A DNA stretch of 31,889 nucleotides from an uncultured Clostridia bacterium (lineage in GTDB: Bacteria; Bacillota; Clostridia; Lachnospirales; Anaerotignaceae). The stretch spans positions 1-31,889 of the forward strand of contig CAJUJJ010000030.1 of assembly GCA_910586765.1 (NCBI GenBank), written 5' to 3'. The notes beneath the pieces were generated by a model. It did no database searches, was not told the origin of the DNA, and saw nothing but the letters and a program-made list of their open reading frames with translations. A program made the translations under genes and the position numbers. Positions 15,806 through 23,787 of this stretch are shown piece by piece. Numbering within the stretch: position 1 is the stretch's first letter; each line of letters begins with the position of its first letter.

Positions 15806-17341
15806 CTAAAATTGAAAATAAATAAATTCTCCCGAATTATAAAATACGCCTGTAGACAATATCCAAACAGTTAAAAATACATAAAAAGCTAGACGGAAAA
15901 CACAATTTGTTTTTTCAACACCTGCAATTACAAAATCTTTTCCAGTGATAACTTCTAGTAAAATTAAAAATAATATAGATAATGTTACGACAGTTAATTC
16001 AAACAAATTAATGCCCATACTTGTAATAATTTCATAGATATATTGTGCATTTGTCCATTGTTGTATGTTGTCAAAAATATGCTGGAATATATAAATTGCA
16101 TCGCTAATGGTGTTTGCTCGGAATATAATTAAACTGGCACAGAAAAGTAAAAATGTAAAAACAATGCTGCAAAAATTCCATATAATATTGTTGTTTAAAT
16201 GCAGTATTTTTTTGATACGTTTTCTGATGTTTTCTGTTAATATACCCATTACTAAATAAATGCCGTGCATAGCACCCCATACTGCAAATGTCCAGTTTGC
16301 ACCATGCCATATACCGCTTACAAAAAATGTAATAAATAAATTCAAACATTTTCGTAATTTTCCTTTTCTATTTCCACCTAAGGGAATGTAAATATAATCC
16401 ATAAACCAAGTAGATAATGAAATATGCCATCTCCTCCAAAGTTCTTTGATACTTTTAGAAAGATAAGGCTTTTCGAAATTGTGCATTAAATCAAAACCTA
16501 ATACTTTGGCACTACCAAAAGCAATATCAGAATATCCGCTAAAATCACAATATATTTGAAATGCAAATAATATTGTAGCAAATACAAAATAAAAACCGTT
16601 GTAACTTTGTGCTGCATTGTATATTGTATTTACAGCAGTGGAAACTCTGTCAGCTATAACAATTTTTTTGAAAAATCCCCACAGTATCCATTTTAGTCCT
16701 AACAATATATTTTCTTTATGAAATCTATGTTTTTTATAAAATTGAGGCAGTAAATTGCGGCTCCTTTCAATAGGCCCTGCCACAAGCTGTGGAAAAAATG
16801 TAATAAAAAGAGAAAATATACCATAATGCCTTATCGGTTTAATTTGTTTTCTATAAACATCTATGCTATATGCTGTAGCTTGAAATGTGTAAAATGATAT
16901 TCCCATAGGTAATATGATGTCAAAATCTCTTGCAGGATACTGTTCTAAAAATAGCTGTGACTTCAAAAGTGCTGTTTCTGCTCCTAAATCTTTGTAATAC
17001 CATACTATTATTTTGGAAATAACATTCATAAAGCTTTCATTTAAAAACACAGAATATTTAAACAAAAAAAGTAATCCAAAATTGATAAAAAGTGTAATCA
17101 ATAAATACTTTTTTCTTTTAACAACGTTTTTTTGTTTATACATAGCAATAGAAAAAATATAATTTACAAATGTAGAAAATACAATAAGTAGTATAAATAT
17201 TAATTCTTTAGGACGCCAGCAAATATAAAAGTAATAGCTCGCAATCAAAAGAAGTATCCAGCGAAATCTGTGAGGCGATAGATAATACATCACCACAACA
17301 ATAATAAAAAATACTATAAAATGAAAAGAATTAAATAACAT
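15806..17341 (-). CDS. MBOAT family O-acyltransferase (DltB/AlgI-like)
   Basis: This 511-residue protein has about ten or more membrane helices. It carries the MBOAT hallmarks PMGISFYTFQATAYSIDVYR (about 165-184), FPQLVAGPIERSR, FEKPYLSKSIKELWRRWHISLSTW and the catalytic-His block VSGIWHGANWTFAVWGAMHG (about 345-364). These proteins move an acyl group across the membrane onto a polymer outside. AGAGGTG precedes the ATG. The ten-base gap from the upstream TPR-like gene and the SGNH gene downstream make a three-gene operon. AlgI/PatA-type O-acetylation of a wall glycan is more likely than D-alanylation, because the soluble dlt genes are absent here. Confidence 0.9.
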   Translation of the reverse strand: MLFNSFHFIVFFIIVVVMYYLSPHRFRWILLLIASYYFYICWRPKELIFILLIVFSTFVNYIFSIAMYKQKNVVKRKKYLLITLFINFGLLFLFKYSVFLNESFMNVISKIIVWYYKDLGAETALLKSQLFLEQYPARDFDIILPMGISFYTFQATAYSIDVYRKQIKPIRHYGIFSLFITFFPQLVAGPIERSRNLLPQFYKKHRFHKENILLGLKWILWGFFKKIVIADRVSTAVNTIYNAAQSYNGFYFVFATILFAFQIYCDFSGYSDIAFGSAKVLGFDLMHNFEKPYLSKSIKELWRRWHISLSTWFMDYIYIPLGGNRKGKLRKCLNLFITFFVSGIWHGANWTFAVWGAMHGIYLVMGILTENIRKRIKKILHLNNNIIWNFCSIVFTFLLFCASLIIFRANTISDAIYIFQHIFDNIQQWTNAQYIYEIITSMGINLFELTVVTLSILFLILLEVITGKDFVIAGVEKTNCVFRLAFYVFLTVWILSTGVFYNSGEFIYFQF

Positions 17342-17350
17342 ATGACACCT

Positions 17351-18139
17351 CTATTGTTTCAATGTATTGAGTATATTTTGTGCTTCTTTTTTTAAATAAG
17401 GCATATTTGTTTCAGAAAGTATTGTTTGAAGCATTTGCTGTGATGGTGTAATTTGCCCGTCTGCAATTTTTTCTCTTGCCCATATTAGTTCAACAGCTTG
17501 TCTTTGTAGTGGTTTAGCAGTTTTATCATTTATAACATCTTCTAAATAAACAAAAGCTTCTTCTCTTTTTCCCTGTGCAAAACGCCATAAAGCAAAAGCT
17601 TCTGAAAAACTATTTTTTAAATAGGGATATTGTAAACCCTTTTGTAATAGATTTTGATGTAATTCCATAATCACACAAGCCTTTTTGATTTCACCAGACC
17701 AAAAGTAATTTAAAGCAATGTTGTGATAAAGTATCATCTGTCCTAATTTGTCAATGGTACTGGCATCAATTTGTTCTAAATAGTGATTTGCTTTTTTAAA
17801 TTCTCCCAATACAGTATATCCTATAGACATATTGATAGTAAGTATTGATTTTAAATAATCGTTGTCAGCATTTTCAGAAATTTGTTTCATACCTGTAATA
17901 TAATGTTGTATATTGCCTGCATACAGTTGCTGTAATAATAGTTCCATTTTGTGATTGAGTAAATTTCTTTTTCTTATTTGATAGGGAATAACTATCATAA
18001 TAAATACAACATATGAAATAAGTAATGCCATAAATAATGTACTTTTAGATAAATGAAACACTTTTGATATGATAAACATCAATATACCTAATAATATGCC
18101 GAAAAAGAGTATTCTAGCGATTGTATTTTTCAAATTCAT
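17351..18139 (-). CDS. Membrane-anchored TPR-like protein
   Basis: The protein of about 262 residues has two hydrophobic helices near the N-terminus (about 8-27 and 35-55). A soluble helical region follows with a TPR-like spacing of aromatic and small residues (NMSIGYTVLGEFKKANHYLEQID, then NIALNYFWSGEIKKACVIM). The start is the ATG at 18139, seven bases after GGAGG; a TTG overlapping that box also opens the frame. It stands first in the operon with the MBOAT and SGNH genes, so it may help assemble or regulate the O-acylation machinery. I do not recognise a named family. Confidence 0.65.
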   Translation of the reverse strand: MNLKNTIARILFFGILLGILMFIISKVFHLSKSTLFMALLISYVVFIMIVIPYQIRKRNLLNHKMELLLQQLYAGNIQHYITGMKQISENADNDYLKSILTINMSIGYTVLGEFKKANHYLEQIDASTIDKLGQMILYHNIALNYFWSGEIKKACVIMELHQNLLQKGLQYPYLKNSFSEAFALWRFAQGKREEAFVYLEDVINDKTAKPLQRQAVELIWAREKIADGQITPSQQMLQTILSETNMPYLKKEAQNILNTLKQ

Positions 18140-18176
18140 ATTTGCCTCCAATATTTTGACATCTGTTTTAAAAACT

Positions 18177-18205
18177 ATTTTACCACAGACCTACTTTTCA
18201 TACAA
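18177..18205 (-). promoter_or_regulatory. Candidate promoter for the TPR-MBOAT-SGNH operon
   Basis: On the minus strand: TTGTAT (18205-18200), 17 bases, TAAAAT (18182-18177). Confidence 0.4.
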
Positions 18206-18232
18206 ACCGAAAATAATAATATTTGTTTTTGA

Positions 18233-18261
18233 TTGTAATGTTTTGTAATTTATTGTAAAAT
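18233..18261 (+). promoter_or_regulatory. Candidate promoter for the DUF5721-like gene
   Basis: TTGTAA (18233-18238), 17 bases, TAAAAT (18256-18261), ahead of a GAGGAG ribosome site. Confidence 0.4.
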
Positions 18262-18296
18262 AAAAATTAACAAAAATTTAGAGGAGATAAAAAGAA

Positions 18297-18764
18297 ATGA
18301 TAGCATTATTAGTACATGATATAAAAGAGTTTATGAATTTATTGTTAAAACAAAATCGTTTTGATGATTTTTATATGAGGCAGATAGATATTACTACATT
18401 TACACTTTTTCAAATTGATGGAAAAAGAAATAAACAACATTACTCACTAGCGGAGCAGGAATTAATAACAGATGAGTATTGTTTTTGGAAAGAAATACGT
18501 CCTTATGCTTTTCAAATAATAAAAGGACAGAAATTGCCTAAAAGTATTAAAATTGTGTTTTCATTGCCCAAAAATAAAACAGATACTGTAAGTAGTATAC
18601 CAGCAACATTTTTTTTAAATGTAATTTTTGAACAAAATACATTAATGTGTACTACTGGCTGTTCTTTAAAGACGTTTTCTATGGATAAAACAGCAGAAAT
18701 TGATTGGGATAATTGGGTAATAGCATTTTTTCACGAATTAAAAATAGCAGTTACAAAACAGTAA
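18297..18764 (+). CDS. DUF5721-like protein of unknown function
   Basis: This 155-residue soluble protein opens MIALLVHDIKEFMNLLLKQNRFDDFYM, continues with ITTFTLFQIDGKRN, and contains DNWVIAFFHELKI near the end. The opening pattern recalls DUF5721 proteins of Lachnospiraceae, which have no known role. GAGGAG precedes the ATG. It is the only gene between the divergent O-acylation operon and htpG, and the CIRCE hairpin begins 24 bases after its stop, so it is probably monocistronic. Family assignment is from memory of the pattern, not a search. Confidence 0.6.
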   Translation: MIALLVHDIKEFMNLLLKQNRFDDFYMRQIDITTFTLFQIDGKRNKQHYSLAEQELITDEYCFWKEIRPYAFQIIKGQKLPKSIKIVFSLPKNKTDTVSSIPATFFLNVIFEQNTLMCTTGCSLKTFSMDKTAEIDWDNWVIAFFHELKIAVTKQ

Positions 18765-18788
18765 CAATATGAAAAATTTTAAAAAATA

Positions 18789-18815
18789 TCAGCACTCATA
18801 TTCAGTGAGTGCTAA
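18789..18815 (+). promoter_or_regulatory. CIRCE element (HrcA operator) upstream of htpG
   Basis: TCAGCACTC, nine bases, GAGTGCTAA. The CIRCE consensus is TTAGCACTC-N9-GAGTGCTAA, so 17 of 18 defined bases match with exact spacing. It lies seven bases upstream of the -35 box of the htpG promoter. The hairpin is followed by a T run and could also end the transcript of the upstream gene. Confidence 0.85.
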
Positions 18816-18822
18816 TTTTTTA

Positions 18823-18850
18823 TTGACATTTTTATTTTCAGTGTTAAAAT
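18823..18850 (+). promoter_or_regulatory. Sigma-A promoter for htpG
   Basis: TTGACA (18823-18828), 16 bases, TAAAAT (18845-18850), directly downstream of the CIRCE operator. Confidence 0.6.
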
Positions 18851-18910
18851 ATTTTTTAAAGAGAAAATACAGAAAATTATTTTTTTGAAAATACAAGGAG
18901 GAAATACAAT

Positions 18911-20914
18911 ATGGAAAAGGGCAATCTTTCTATTAACAGTGAGAATTTTTTACCTATTATTAAAAAATGGCTTTATACAGACAAAGACATTTTTATAAGA
19001 GAATTGGTTTCAAATGGCTGTGATGCCGTTACAAAATTGAAAAAACTGTGTTCTATGGGAGAAGCAGATGTTGCAGAAGATGAAAAATTTGAAATCAATG
19101 TAACATTAGATGAAAAAGAAAAAACACTTTCTATTACAGACAATGGTATAGGTATGACAGCAGAGGAAATTAAAAAATATATCAATCAAATTGCATTTTC
19201 TGGAGCAACAGACTTTTTAAAACAATTTGAAGAAAAAGCAGGAGAAGATAATGAAATTATTGGTCATTTTGGTTTAGGATTTTATTCTGCATTTATGGTA
19301 GCAGATAAAGTGGAAATTGATACATTATCCTATCAAAATGGTGCAGAAGCTGCAAAATGGATTTGTACAGGTGGCATTGACTATGAAATGGAAAAAGGCA
19401 CAAGAACACAAAGAGGTACTACCATTACATTGTATTTAGGAGAAGATGGCAAGGAATTTTTAGAAGAAAGTACTGTGTATAGTGCTTTGAAAAAATATTG
19501 TTCTTTTATGCCTGTACCAATATTTATACACATTACAAAAGAGGAAGAAGAACAAAAAGAGGAACAAAAAGCAGACGAAAACAGCAATGTAATACACGTT
19601 TCACCAGAACAGGCAGAAAATATTTCTTCTGCAGAAGATGCTAAAAAATTGCAACAAGAACAAAAAGAGGAAGAACCAAAACCATTAAATGAAACCAATC
19701 CTCTTTGGCAAAGACAGCCTAAAGACTGTACAGAAGAAGAATACAAAGCATTTTATCATCAAGTATTTATGGATATGAATGACCCTCTTTTTTGGATACA
19801 TTTGAATATGGATTATCCTTTTAGACTGAAAGGAATATTGTATTTCCCTAAATTAGTACAACAAATGGATATTACAGACGGCGAAATTAAATTATATTCT
19901 AATCAAGTGTATATTGCAGATAATATCAAAGAAGTTGTTCCTGAATTTCTTTTGTTGTTAAAAGGAATTATGGACTGTCCTGATTTGCCTTTGAATGTTT
20001 CCAGAAGTGCTTTGCAAAATGATGGCTATGCACAAAAAATGTCAAATTATATTACTAAAAAAGTAGCAGATAAATTAAACCATCTTTTTAAAAATGAAAG
20101 AGAACAATATGAAAGTTTCTGGGACAACATAAGTATATTTATTAAATTTGGCTGCATGAGAGAAGAAAAGCTGTATGATAAAATCAAAGATAGCATATTG
20201 TTAAAAACAACAGATGGTGTTTATGAGACAGTAAGCGAATACTTAGAAAAAAATAAACAAAAACACGAAAACAAAATATTCTTTGTTTCTGACGAAAATC
20301 AACAAGCACAATATATCCGTCTATTTAAAGAGCAAGGCTTAGAAGCAGCAATACTTTCTACACCTATTGATAAACCATTTGTGTCATTTTTAGAATATAA
20401 AAATGCTGGTGTAAAAGTACAGAGAATTGATGCAGACATCAGTGATACGTTACAGCAAAAAGAAGAACAAAAAGATGAAGAAGCGAAAAAGGCAGAAGAA
20501 ACACAAAATGAAGAATTACAAAATCTGTTTAGAGGAATATTAAATAGTGAAACACTCAAAGTAAAAGCAGAACCATTAAAAGCAGAAAAAGTTTCTGGTA
20601 TGATAGTGTTGACAGAGGAATCTCGAAGAATGCTTGAAATGAAAGAAGCATACGGAGAAAATGAACAAATGAAAATGCTTTTTGCTACAGCACAGCCAGA
20701 TGAAACATTAGTATTAAATAGTAATAATCATTTAGTACAGTTAATATGTAAATGGAAAGGCAATGCAGACAAAAAAGAGGATTTGGATTTAATCTGTAGA
20801 CAAGTATATGATTTGGCATTGATGAGCCATAAATCACTTTCTTCAGAAGAAATGACAGCATTTATAGATAGAAGTAATTTACTTTTAGAAAAATTAGCAG
20901 ATTTTGAAGATTAA
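18911..20914 (+). CDS. htpG: Hsp90-family chaperone HtpG with charged insertions
   Basis: The 667-residue protein has the GHKL ATPase domain of Hsp90: IRELVSNGCDAVTK (about 29-42, usually NASDA), TDNGIGM (about 76-82) and GHFGLGFYSAFMV (about 118-130). The middle and C-terminal dimer domains follow (LNVSRSALQNDGYAQKM near 363). Two Glu/Lys/Gln-rich stretches stand out, at about residues 210-260 (after FIHITKEEEE) and about 516-537 (KEEQKDEEAKKAEE). The first falls where eukaryotic Hsp90 has its charged linker, which bacterial HtpG mostly lacks. AAGGAGG precedes the ATG. The CIRCE site predicts heat induction through HrcA. It is a single gene, ended by the hairpin at 20951. Confidence 0.94.
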   Translation: MEKGNLSINSENFLPIIKKWLYTDKDIFIRELVSNGCDAVTKLKKLCSMGEADVAEDEKFEINVTLDEKEKTLSITDNGIGMTAEEIKKYINQIAFSGATDFLKQFEEKAGEDNEIIGHFGLGFYSAFMVADKVEIDTLSYQNGAEAAKWICTGGIDYEMEKGTRTQRGTTITLYLGEDGKEFLEESTVYSALKKYCSFMPVPIFIHITKEEEEQKEEQKADENSNVIHVSPEQAENISSAEDAKKLQQEQKEEEPKPLNETNPLWQRQPKDCTEEEYKAFYHQVFMDMNDPLFWIHLNMDYPFRLKGILYFPKLVQQMDITDGEIKLYSNQVYIADNIKEVVPEFLLLLKGIMDCPDLPLNVSRSALQNDGYAQKMSNYITKKVADKLNHLFKNEREQYESFWDNISIFIKFGCMREEKLYDKIKDSILLKTTDGVYETVSEYLEKNKQKHENKIFFVSDENQQAQYIRLFKEQGLEAAILSTPIDKPFVSFLEYKNAGVKVQRIDADISDTLQQKEEQKDEEAKKAEETQNEELQNLFRGILNSETLKVKAEPLKAEKVSGMIVLTEESRRMLEMKEAYGENEQMKMLFATAQPDETLVLNSNNHLVQLICKWKGNADKKEDLDLICRQVYDLALMSHKSLSSEEMTAFIDRSNLLLEKLADFED

Positions 20915-20950
20915 AATAGTTTAAATATAAAACTTTTTTAATCTCTTTAC

Positions 20951-21004
20951 ACCTCCTATATTCGATGATATACTACAAATATATCAAATTTAGGAGGTTT
21001 TTTT
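20951..21004 (+). terminator. Hairpin that ends htpG and encloses the purC ribosome binding site
   Basis: ACCTCCTA (20951-20958) pairs with TAGGAGGT (20991-20998) and GATATA with TATATC nearer the apex, followed by seven T residues. It looks like a terminator, yet its 3' arm is the AGGAGG box of purC. It could act as an attenuator or as a translation switch if RNA is read through. Confidence 0.6.
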
Positions 21005-21005
21005 C

Positions 21006-21683
21006 ATGGAAAAAATATATCAAGGTAAAACAAAAGATGTATACAAATTAGAGAATGGCAATTTCCAACTGGTATTTAAAGATGATGTGACAGGAGAGAA
21101 TGGTGTTTTTGACCCAGGTGCGAATACAGTAGGACTTTCTATAGAAGGCATTGGTAGAGAAAATTTAAAAACAAGTGTTTACTTTTTTGAGATATTAAAA
21201 AAAGCAGGAGTAAAAACACATTATGTCAGTGCCGATGTAAATGCCTCCACAATGGAAGTATTACCAGCAAAAGTATTTGGCAAAGGTTTAGAAATTATTT
21301 GTCGTTTTAAGGCAACAGGCAGCTTTATACGTCGCTATGGCAATTACATAGAAGATGGTACACCTTTAGATGCTTATGTAGAAGTAACTTGTAAAGATGA
21401 CGGCAGAGGTGACCCTCTCATTACAAAAGAAGGATTACAGGCATTAAATATTATGACACCAGTGCAGTTTGATGCGATTGTGGCAGAAACAAAACAAATT
21501 TGTACTATAATAAAAGATACACTTGCTCAAAAGGGATTAGACCTTTATGATATTAAATTAGAATTTGGCTATTACAATGATGAAGTAATATTGATTGATG
21601 AAATTGCTTCTGGCAATATGAGAGTATATAAAGATGGCAGCATTGTAGACCCTATTGACTTAACTAAAATGATATTAGCGTAA
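21006..21683 (+). CDS. purC: Phosphoribosylaminoimidazole-succinocarboxamide synthase (SAICAR synthase)
   Basis: PurC joins aspartate to CAIR with ATP in purine synthesis. The 225-residue protein begins with the ATP-loop motif YQGKTKDVYKLENG. It contains TSVYFFEILKKAGVKTHY (about 57-74), ICRFKATGSFIRRYG and the late IDEIASGNMRVYKDG block, all as in PurC. It is slightly short and somewhat divergent from the usual 235-residue type, with the SPDxxR motif replaced by ASGNMR. The AGGAGG box sits in a hairpin arm. No other purine genes are near. The next gene starts five bases later. Confidence 0.88.
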   Translation: MEKIYQGKTKDVYKLENGNFQLVFKDDVTGENGVFDPGANTVGLSIEGIGRENLKTSVYFFEILKKAGVKTHYVSADVNASTMEVLPAKVFGKGLEIICRFKATGSFIRRYGNYIEDGTPLDAYVEVTCKDDGRGDPLITKEGLQALNIMTPVQFDAIVAETKQICTIIKDTLAQKGLDLYDIKLEFGYYNDEVILIDEIASGNMRVYKDGSIVDPIDLTKMILA

Positions 21684-21687
21684 TGTT

Positions 21688-22317
21688 ATGAATGAAAATC
21701 AAAAATATATTTGTAATGTAAAAGTAGAAGAAATTCCTTGGAATAGGCTTACAACTGCATATGTTAGAGCGACAGAATTTCCAGAATATTTTACTGTAAT
21801 AGAAAGTATGTCAAATAAAAAAAAGGTGAAAACAACACTCCATGATATATTAAGAAATATAGAGCATCAAAGTACATTGTGGAGAGCAACTCCTTTTACT
21901 ATGATATTTTTAGTACGTATTTTTCAAAAAGCAGTTGCTGAAATGGATAACAATGATATTGCATATGACATTGTAAAAGAACTGCTGCATTTTTTTAAAT
22001 TGATTGCAGAACTTTTTCAAGAAACAGAAGAATATATGGAAAAAATGGAAATGAAAAAAGAAAAGCCTTTGCCTTATTTTAGCGATATGCTTAAAGAGGA
22101 ATATTTATTTCCTGAAGAATGTGATAATGAGGAAGACGAAGAAATGCTTTGGGAGGAAGATGTAGAAAAATTTAATGAACAAAGTGAATATTCTTTTTAT
22201 TACAGTATTTATTATTATTCTTATCAAGTGCTTTTAAATTGCAATGAAACATTGAAAAAAATAAGTAACACTGCTATAGTAGAACAAGTAAATAAACTGC
22301 AAAAATTATTATATTAA
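21688..22317 (+). CDS. Unknown acidic helical protein
   Basis: I do not recognise this 209-residue protein. It appears soluble and helical. The N-terminal part has EEIPWNRLTTAYVRATEFPEYF, and there is an acidic stretch with clustered Glu (CDNEEDEEMLWEEDVEKF, about 150-167) followed by an aromatic run SEYSFYYSIYYYSYQ. The start lies five bases after the purC stop without a clear ribosome site, so translation is probably coupled to purC. The hairpin at 22322 ends the transcript. Nothing in it suggests a catalytic site. Confidence 0.6.
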   Translation: MNENQKYICNVKVEEIPWNRLTTAYVRATEFPEYFTVIESMSNKKKVKTTLHDILRNIEHQSTLWRATPFTMIFLVRIFQKAVAEMDNNDIAYDIVKELLHFFKLIAELFQETEEYMEKMEMKKEKPLPYFSDMLKEEYLFPEECDNEEDEEMLWEEDVEKFNEQSEYSFYYSIYYYSYQVLLNCNETLKKISNTAIVEQVNKLQKLLY

Positions 22318-22321
22318 TCAG

Positions 22322-22350
22322 ATACCCCTGCCTAAATAAAGCAGGGGTAT
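22322..22350. terminator. Convergent terminator
   Basis: Perfect 10-bp stem ATACCCCTGC/GCAGGGGTAT with a 9-base loop, between the convergent genes ending at 22317 and 22372. Confidence 0.75.
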
Positions 22351-22371
22351 TAAATTTTGTTCAAAAATACA

Positions 22372-22713
22372 TTACGAATGACCATAAATTTCTTGTATCA
22401 ATTTTTTAGTCATTTTTAAATCTTCAAAACACATGACATTTAAGTTATTTCTAAGTGTATTATAAAATAAATCATTTTTTTCTAAATTTTGACAAGCAAC
22501 TAAAACATCTTCAAATAAATAATCAAGTGAAATATCAAAAACTTCTAATATTTTATAGACTTTATCCATAGTTATAAATTTTTTACCTTTTTCTATTCTA
22601 GCAATATTACTCTGTTCTACACCAATTTTTAATGCGAGTTGTTCTTGTGTCCAGCCTTTACTTTCTCTTAACATTTTTATTTTGTTGCCAATCAATTCTT
22701 TGTTTATATCCAT
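22372..22713 (-). CDS. XRE-family regulator (locus A, second of pair)
   Basis: The HTH domain covers about residues 8-66: KIKMLRESKGWTQEQLALKIGVEQSNIARIEKGKK, then a capping region DISLDYLFEDVL and a C-terminal helical part of about 45 residues. It is paralogous to the gene at 30926, sharing stretches such as IGNKI, IEKGKK and DLFYNT. It starts two bases after the stop of the upstream XRE gene with CAGGAG ahead of the ATG, so they are translated as a pair. The extra C-terminal region probably dimerises or binds a partner. Target unknown; the divergent small-protein gene is the obvious candidate. Confidence 0.82.
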   Translation of the reverse strand: MDINKELIGNKIKMLRESKGWTQEQLALKIGVEQSNIARIEKGKKFITMDKVYKILEVFDISLDYLFEDVLVACQNLEKNDLFYNTLRNNLNVMCFEDLKMTKKLIQEIYGHS

Positions 22714-22715
22714 AT

Positions 22716-23057
22716 TTAACTCCTGCTTTCATTGATAATGCTAACAATATTGAGCAAAGACTTTTTTTGATTTTCGTTCAAATCAAGTAACTTAACATAA
22801 TAAAGTATTTCTTGTATTTGCATATTTTTAGAAATTGCTTTCGTATTGCTATATTCACGAAAATATTCCTCAAATGTAATATGAAATGCGTTTAGTATTT
22901 TAATCACAGTTAATACAGAAGGTTTTGCGATACCTCTTTCAATATTACCAAGATATTTATATCCTATTCCTATTTTTTCTGCTAATTGTTCTTGAGAATA
23001 TCCTAATTCTTTTCTGTAAAATTTAATACTTTTTGAAAAGTTAGTGTAATTAAACAT
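22716..23057 (-). CDS. XRE-family regulator (locus A, first of pair)
   Basis: This 113-residue protein has an HTH of the SinR-like kind (YRKELGYSQEQLAEKIGIGYKYLGNIERGIAKPSVLTVIKILNAF). A helical C-terminal region of about 45 residues follows. Over the first 64 residues it matches its paralog at 30582 at 49 positions. The ATG at 23057 is supported by GAGGTG eight bases upstream; a GTG within that box also opens the frame. A short dyad CTAAAA-AC-TTTTAG (23073-23086) lies just upstream and could be an operator. It is divergent from the pair of small genes at 23239 and 23499. Confidence 0.83.
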   Translation of the reverse strand: MFNYTNFSKSIKFYRKELGYSQEQLAEKIGIGYKYLGNIERGIAKPSVLTVIKILNAFHITFEEYFREYSNTKAISKNMQIQEILYYVKLLDLNENQKKSLLNIVSIINESRS

Positions 23058-23095
23058 AAAAGTCACCTCATACTAAAAACTTTTAGAAAATTTAC

Positions 23096-23124
23096 TTGTA
23101 AAAATTTTAATTTAGGCTTATAAT
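23096..23124 (+). promoter_or_regulatory. Candidate promoter for the small genes of locus A
   Basis: TTGTAA (23096-23101), 17 bases, TATAAT (23119-23124). The leader would be about 105 bases. The rest of 23058-23238 is AT-rich with no further gene. Confidence 0.35.
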
Positions 23125-23238
23125 TATTAAAACTATTTTATAGACATAAAAAATACTTTTAAATTACATATTTAATTAATATAATACAAATAAAATAAAA
23201 TTATTTTTGAAATCTGTTTTATTTGGTAGGAGAAAAAA

Positions 23239-23484
23239 ATGTGCAAAAAATTTAAGGATAGAAGAAAAAAAAGACTTATAAAACAAGAATTAGAAATACT
23301 TTACTTATGGGAAGAAAAGTATGGACTAAATGAGGTACAATATAAACTAATATGTTCTTTATCTAAGGAGCTAATGAAGTTGGAAAAAGTAACTTCATTT
23401 AATATAAAAAAAGGTTGGGAAAGGTTTCAAATAGATTATCTACCAAAAATAGAAAAATTTTTAATAGAAAATAATGAAAAATAA
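23239..23484 (+). CDS. Small basic protein of unknown function in locus A
   Basis: This 81-residue protein opens with a very basic stretch (KKFKDRRKKRLIKQE) and continues with amphipathic helices (EILYLWEEKYGLNEVQYKLICSL). It resembles no family I can name. TAGGAG precedes the ATG, and it is followed after 14 bases by the 76-residue gene. Locus B has no intact counterpart, so it is an accessory member of the module. Confidence 0.55.
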   Translation: MCKKFKDRRKKRLIKQELEILYLWEEKYGLNEVQYKLICSLSKELMKLEKVTSFNIKKGWERFQIDYLPKIEKFLIENNEK

Positions 23485-23498
23485 GAAGGGGTTATGAT

Positions 23499-23729
23499 AT
23501 GAAGATATACAATATAGATATAGATGAAATTTATGAAGAAGTAGCAAAAAATTCAGGATTTTCAGCAGAAGAAGTAAAACAAATGATACAACAAACATTG
23601 AATGAGGCTTATGAAAATCCTACAGAAGAACAGAAGTTATTTCAAGATATTGTTCCAAGAGAGGGAAAAGTACCTACTTTTGAAGAATATGCAGCGTTTT
23701 TTATTAAAACATTTATGGAGCAACAATAA
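23499..23729 (+). CDS. Small protein with Spo0A-C-like helical pattern (locus A)
   Basis: This 76-residue protein reads IYEEVAKNSGFSAEEVKQMIQQTLNEAYENP. The pattern recalls small clostridial proteins annotated as Spo0A C-terminal domain-like (in Spo0A: LYP-IA-KYNTT--RVE-AIR-AIE-AW). A Pro-rich hinge (REGKVPTFEEYAAFF) and final helix follow. It matches its paralog at 29640 at 67 of 75 positions. AAGGGG precedes the ATG. It faces divergently away from a pair of XRE regulators in both loci, so control by them is likely. It is too short to be a response regulator and its function is unknown. Confidence 0.68.
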   Translation: MKIYNIDIDEIYEEVAKNSGFSAEEVKQMIQQTLNEAYENPTEEQKLFQDIVPREGKVPTFEEYAAFFIKTFMEQQ

Positions 23730-23730
23730 A

Positions 23731-23760
23731 ACCCTGCCTTATTTAGACAGGGCTGTTTTC
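23731..23760. terminator. Convergent terminator of locus A small genes
   Basis: CCCTG/CAGGG hairpin with a T run after it. The same sequence in inverted orientation follows the paralog at 29640, so the duplicated block includes the terminator. Confidence 0.55.
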
Positions 23761-23787
23761 ATATATTCGTTAAGGGAATAAAGGTGC

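Noticed and set aside
19381..19746. 121-codon minus-strand frame in htpG, rich in Ser and Cys
   Set aside because: It is the complement of the Glu/Lys-rich charged insertion of HtpG, which produces Ser/Phe/Cys-rich antisense frames.
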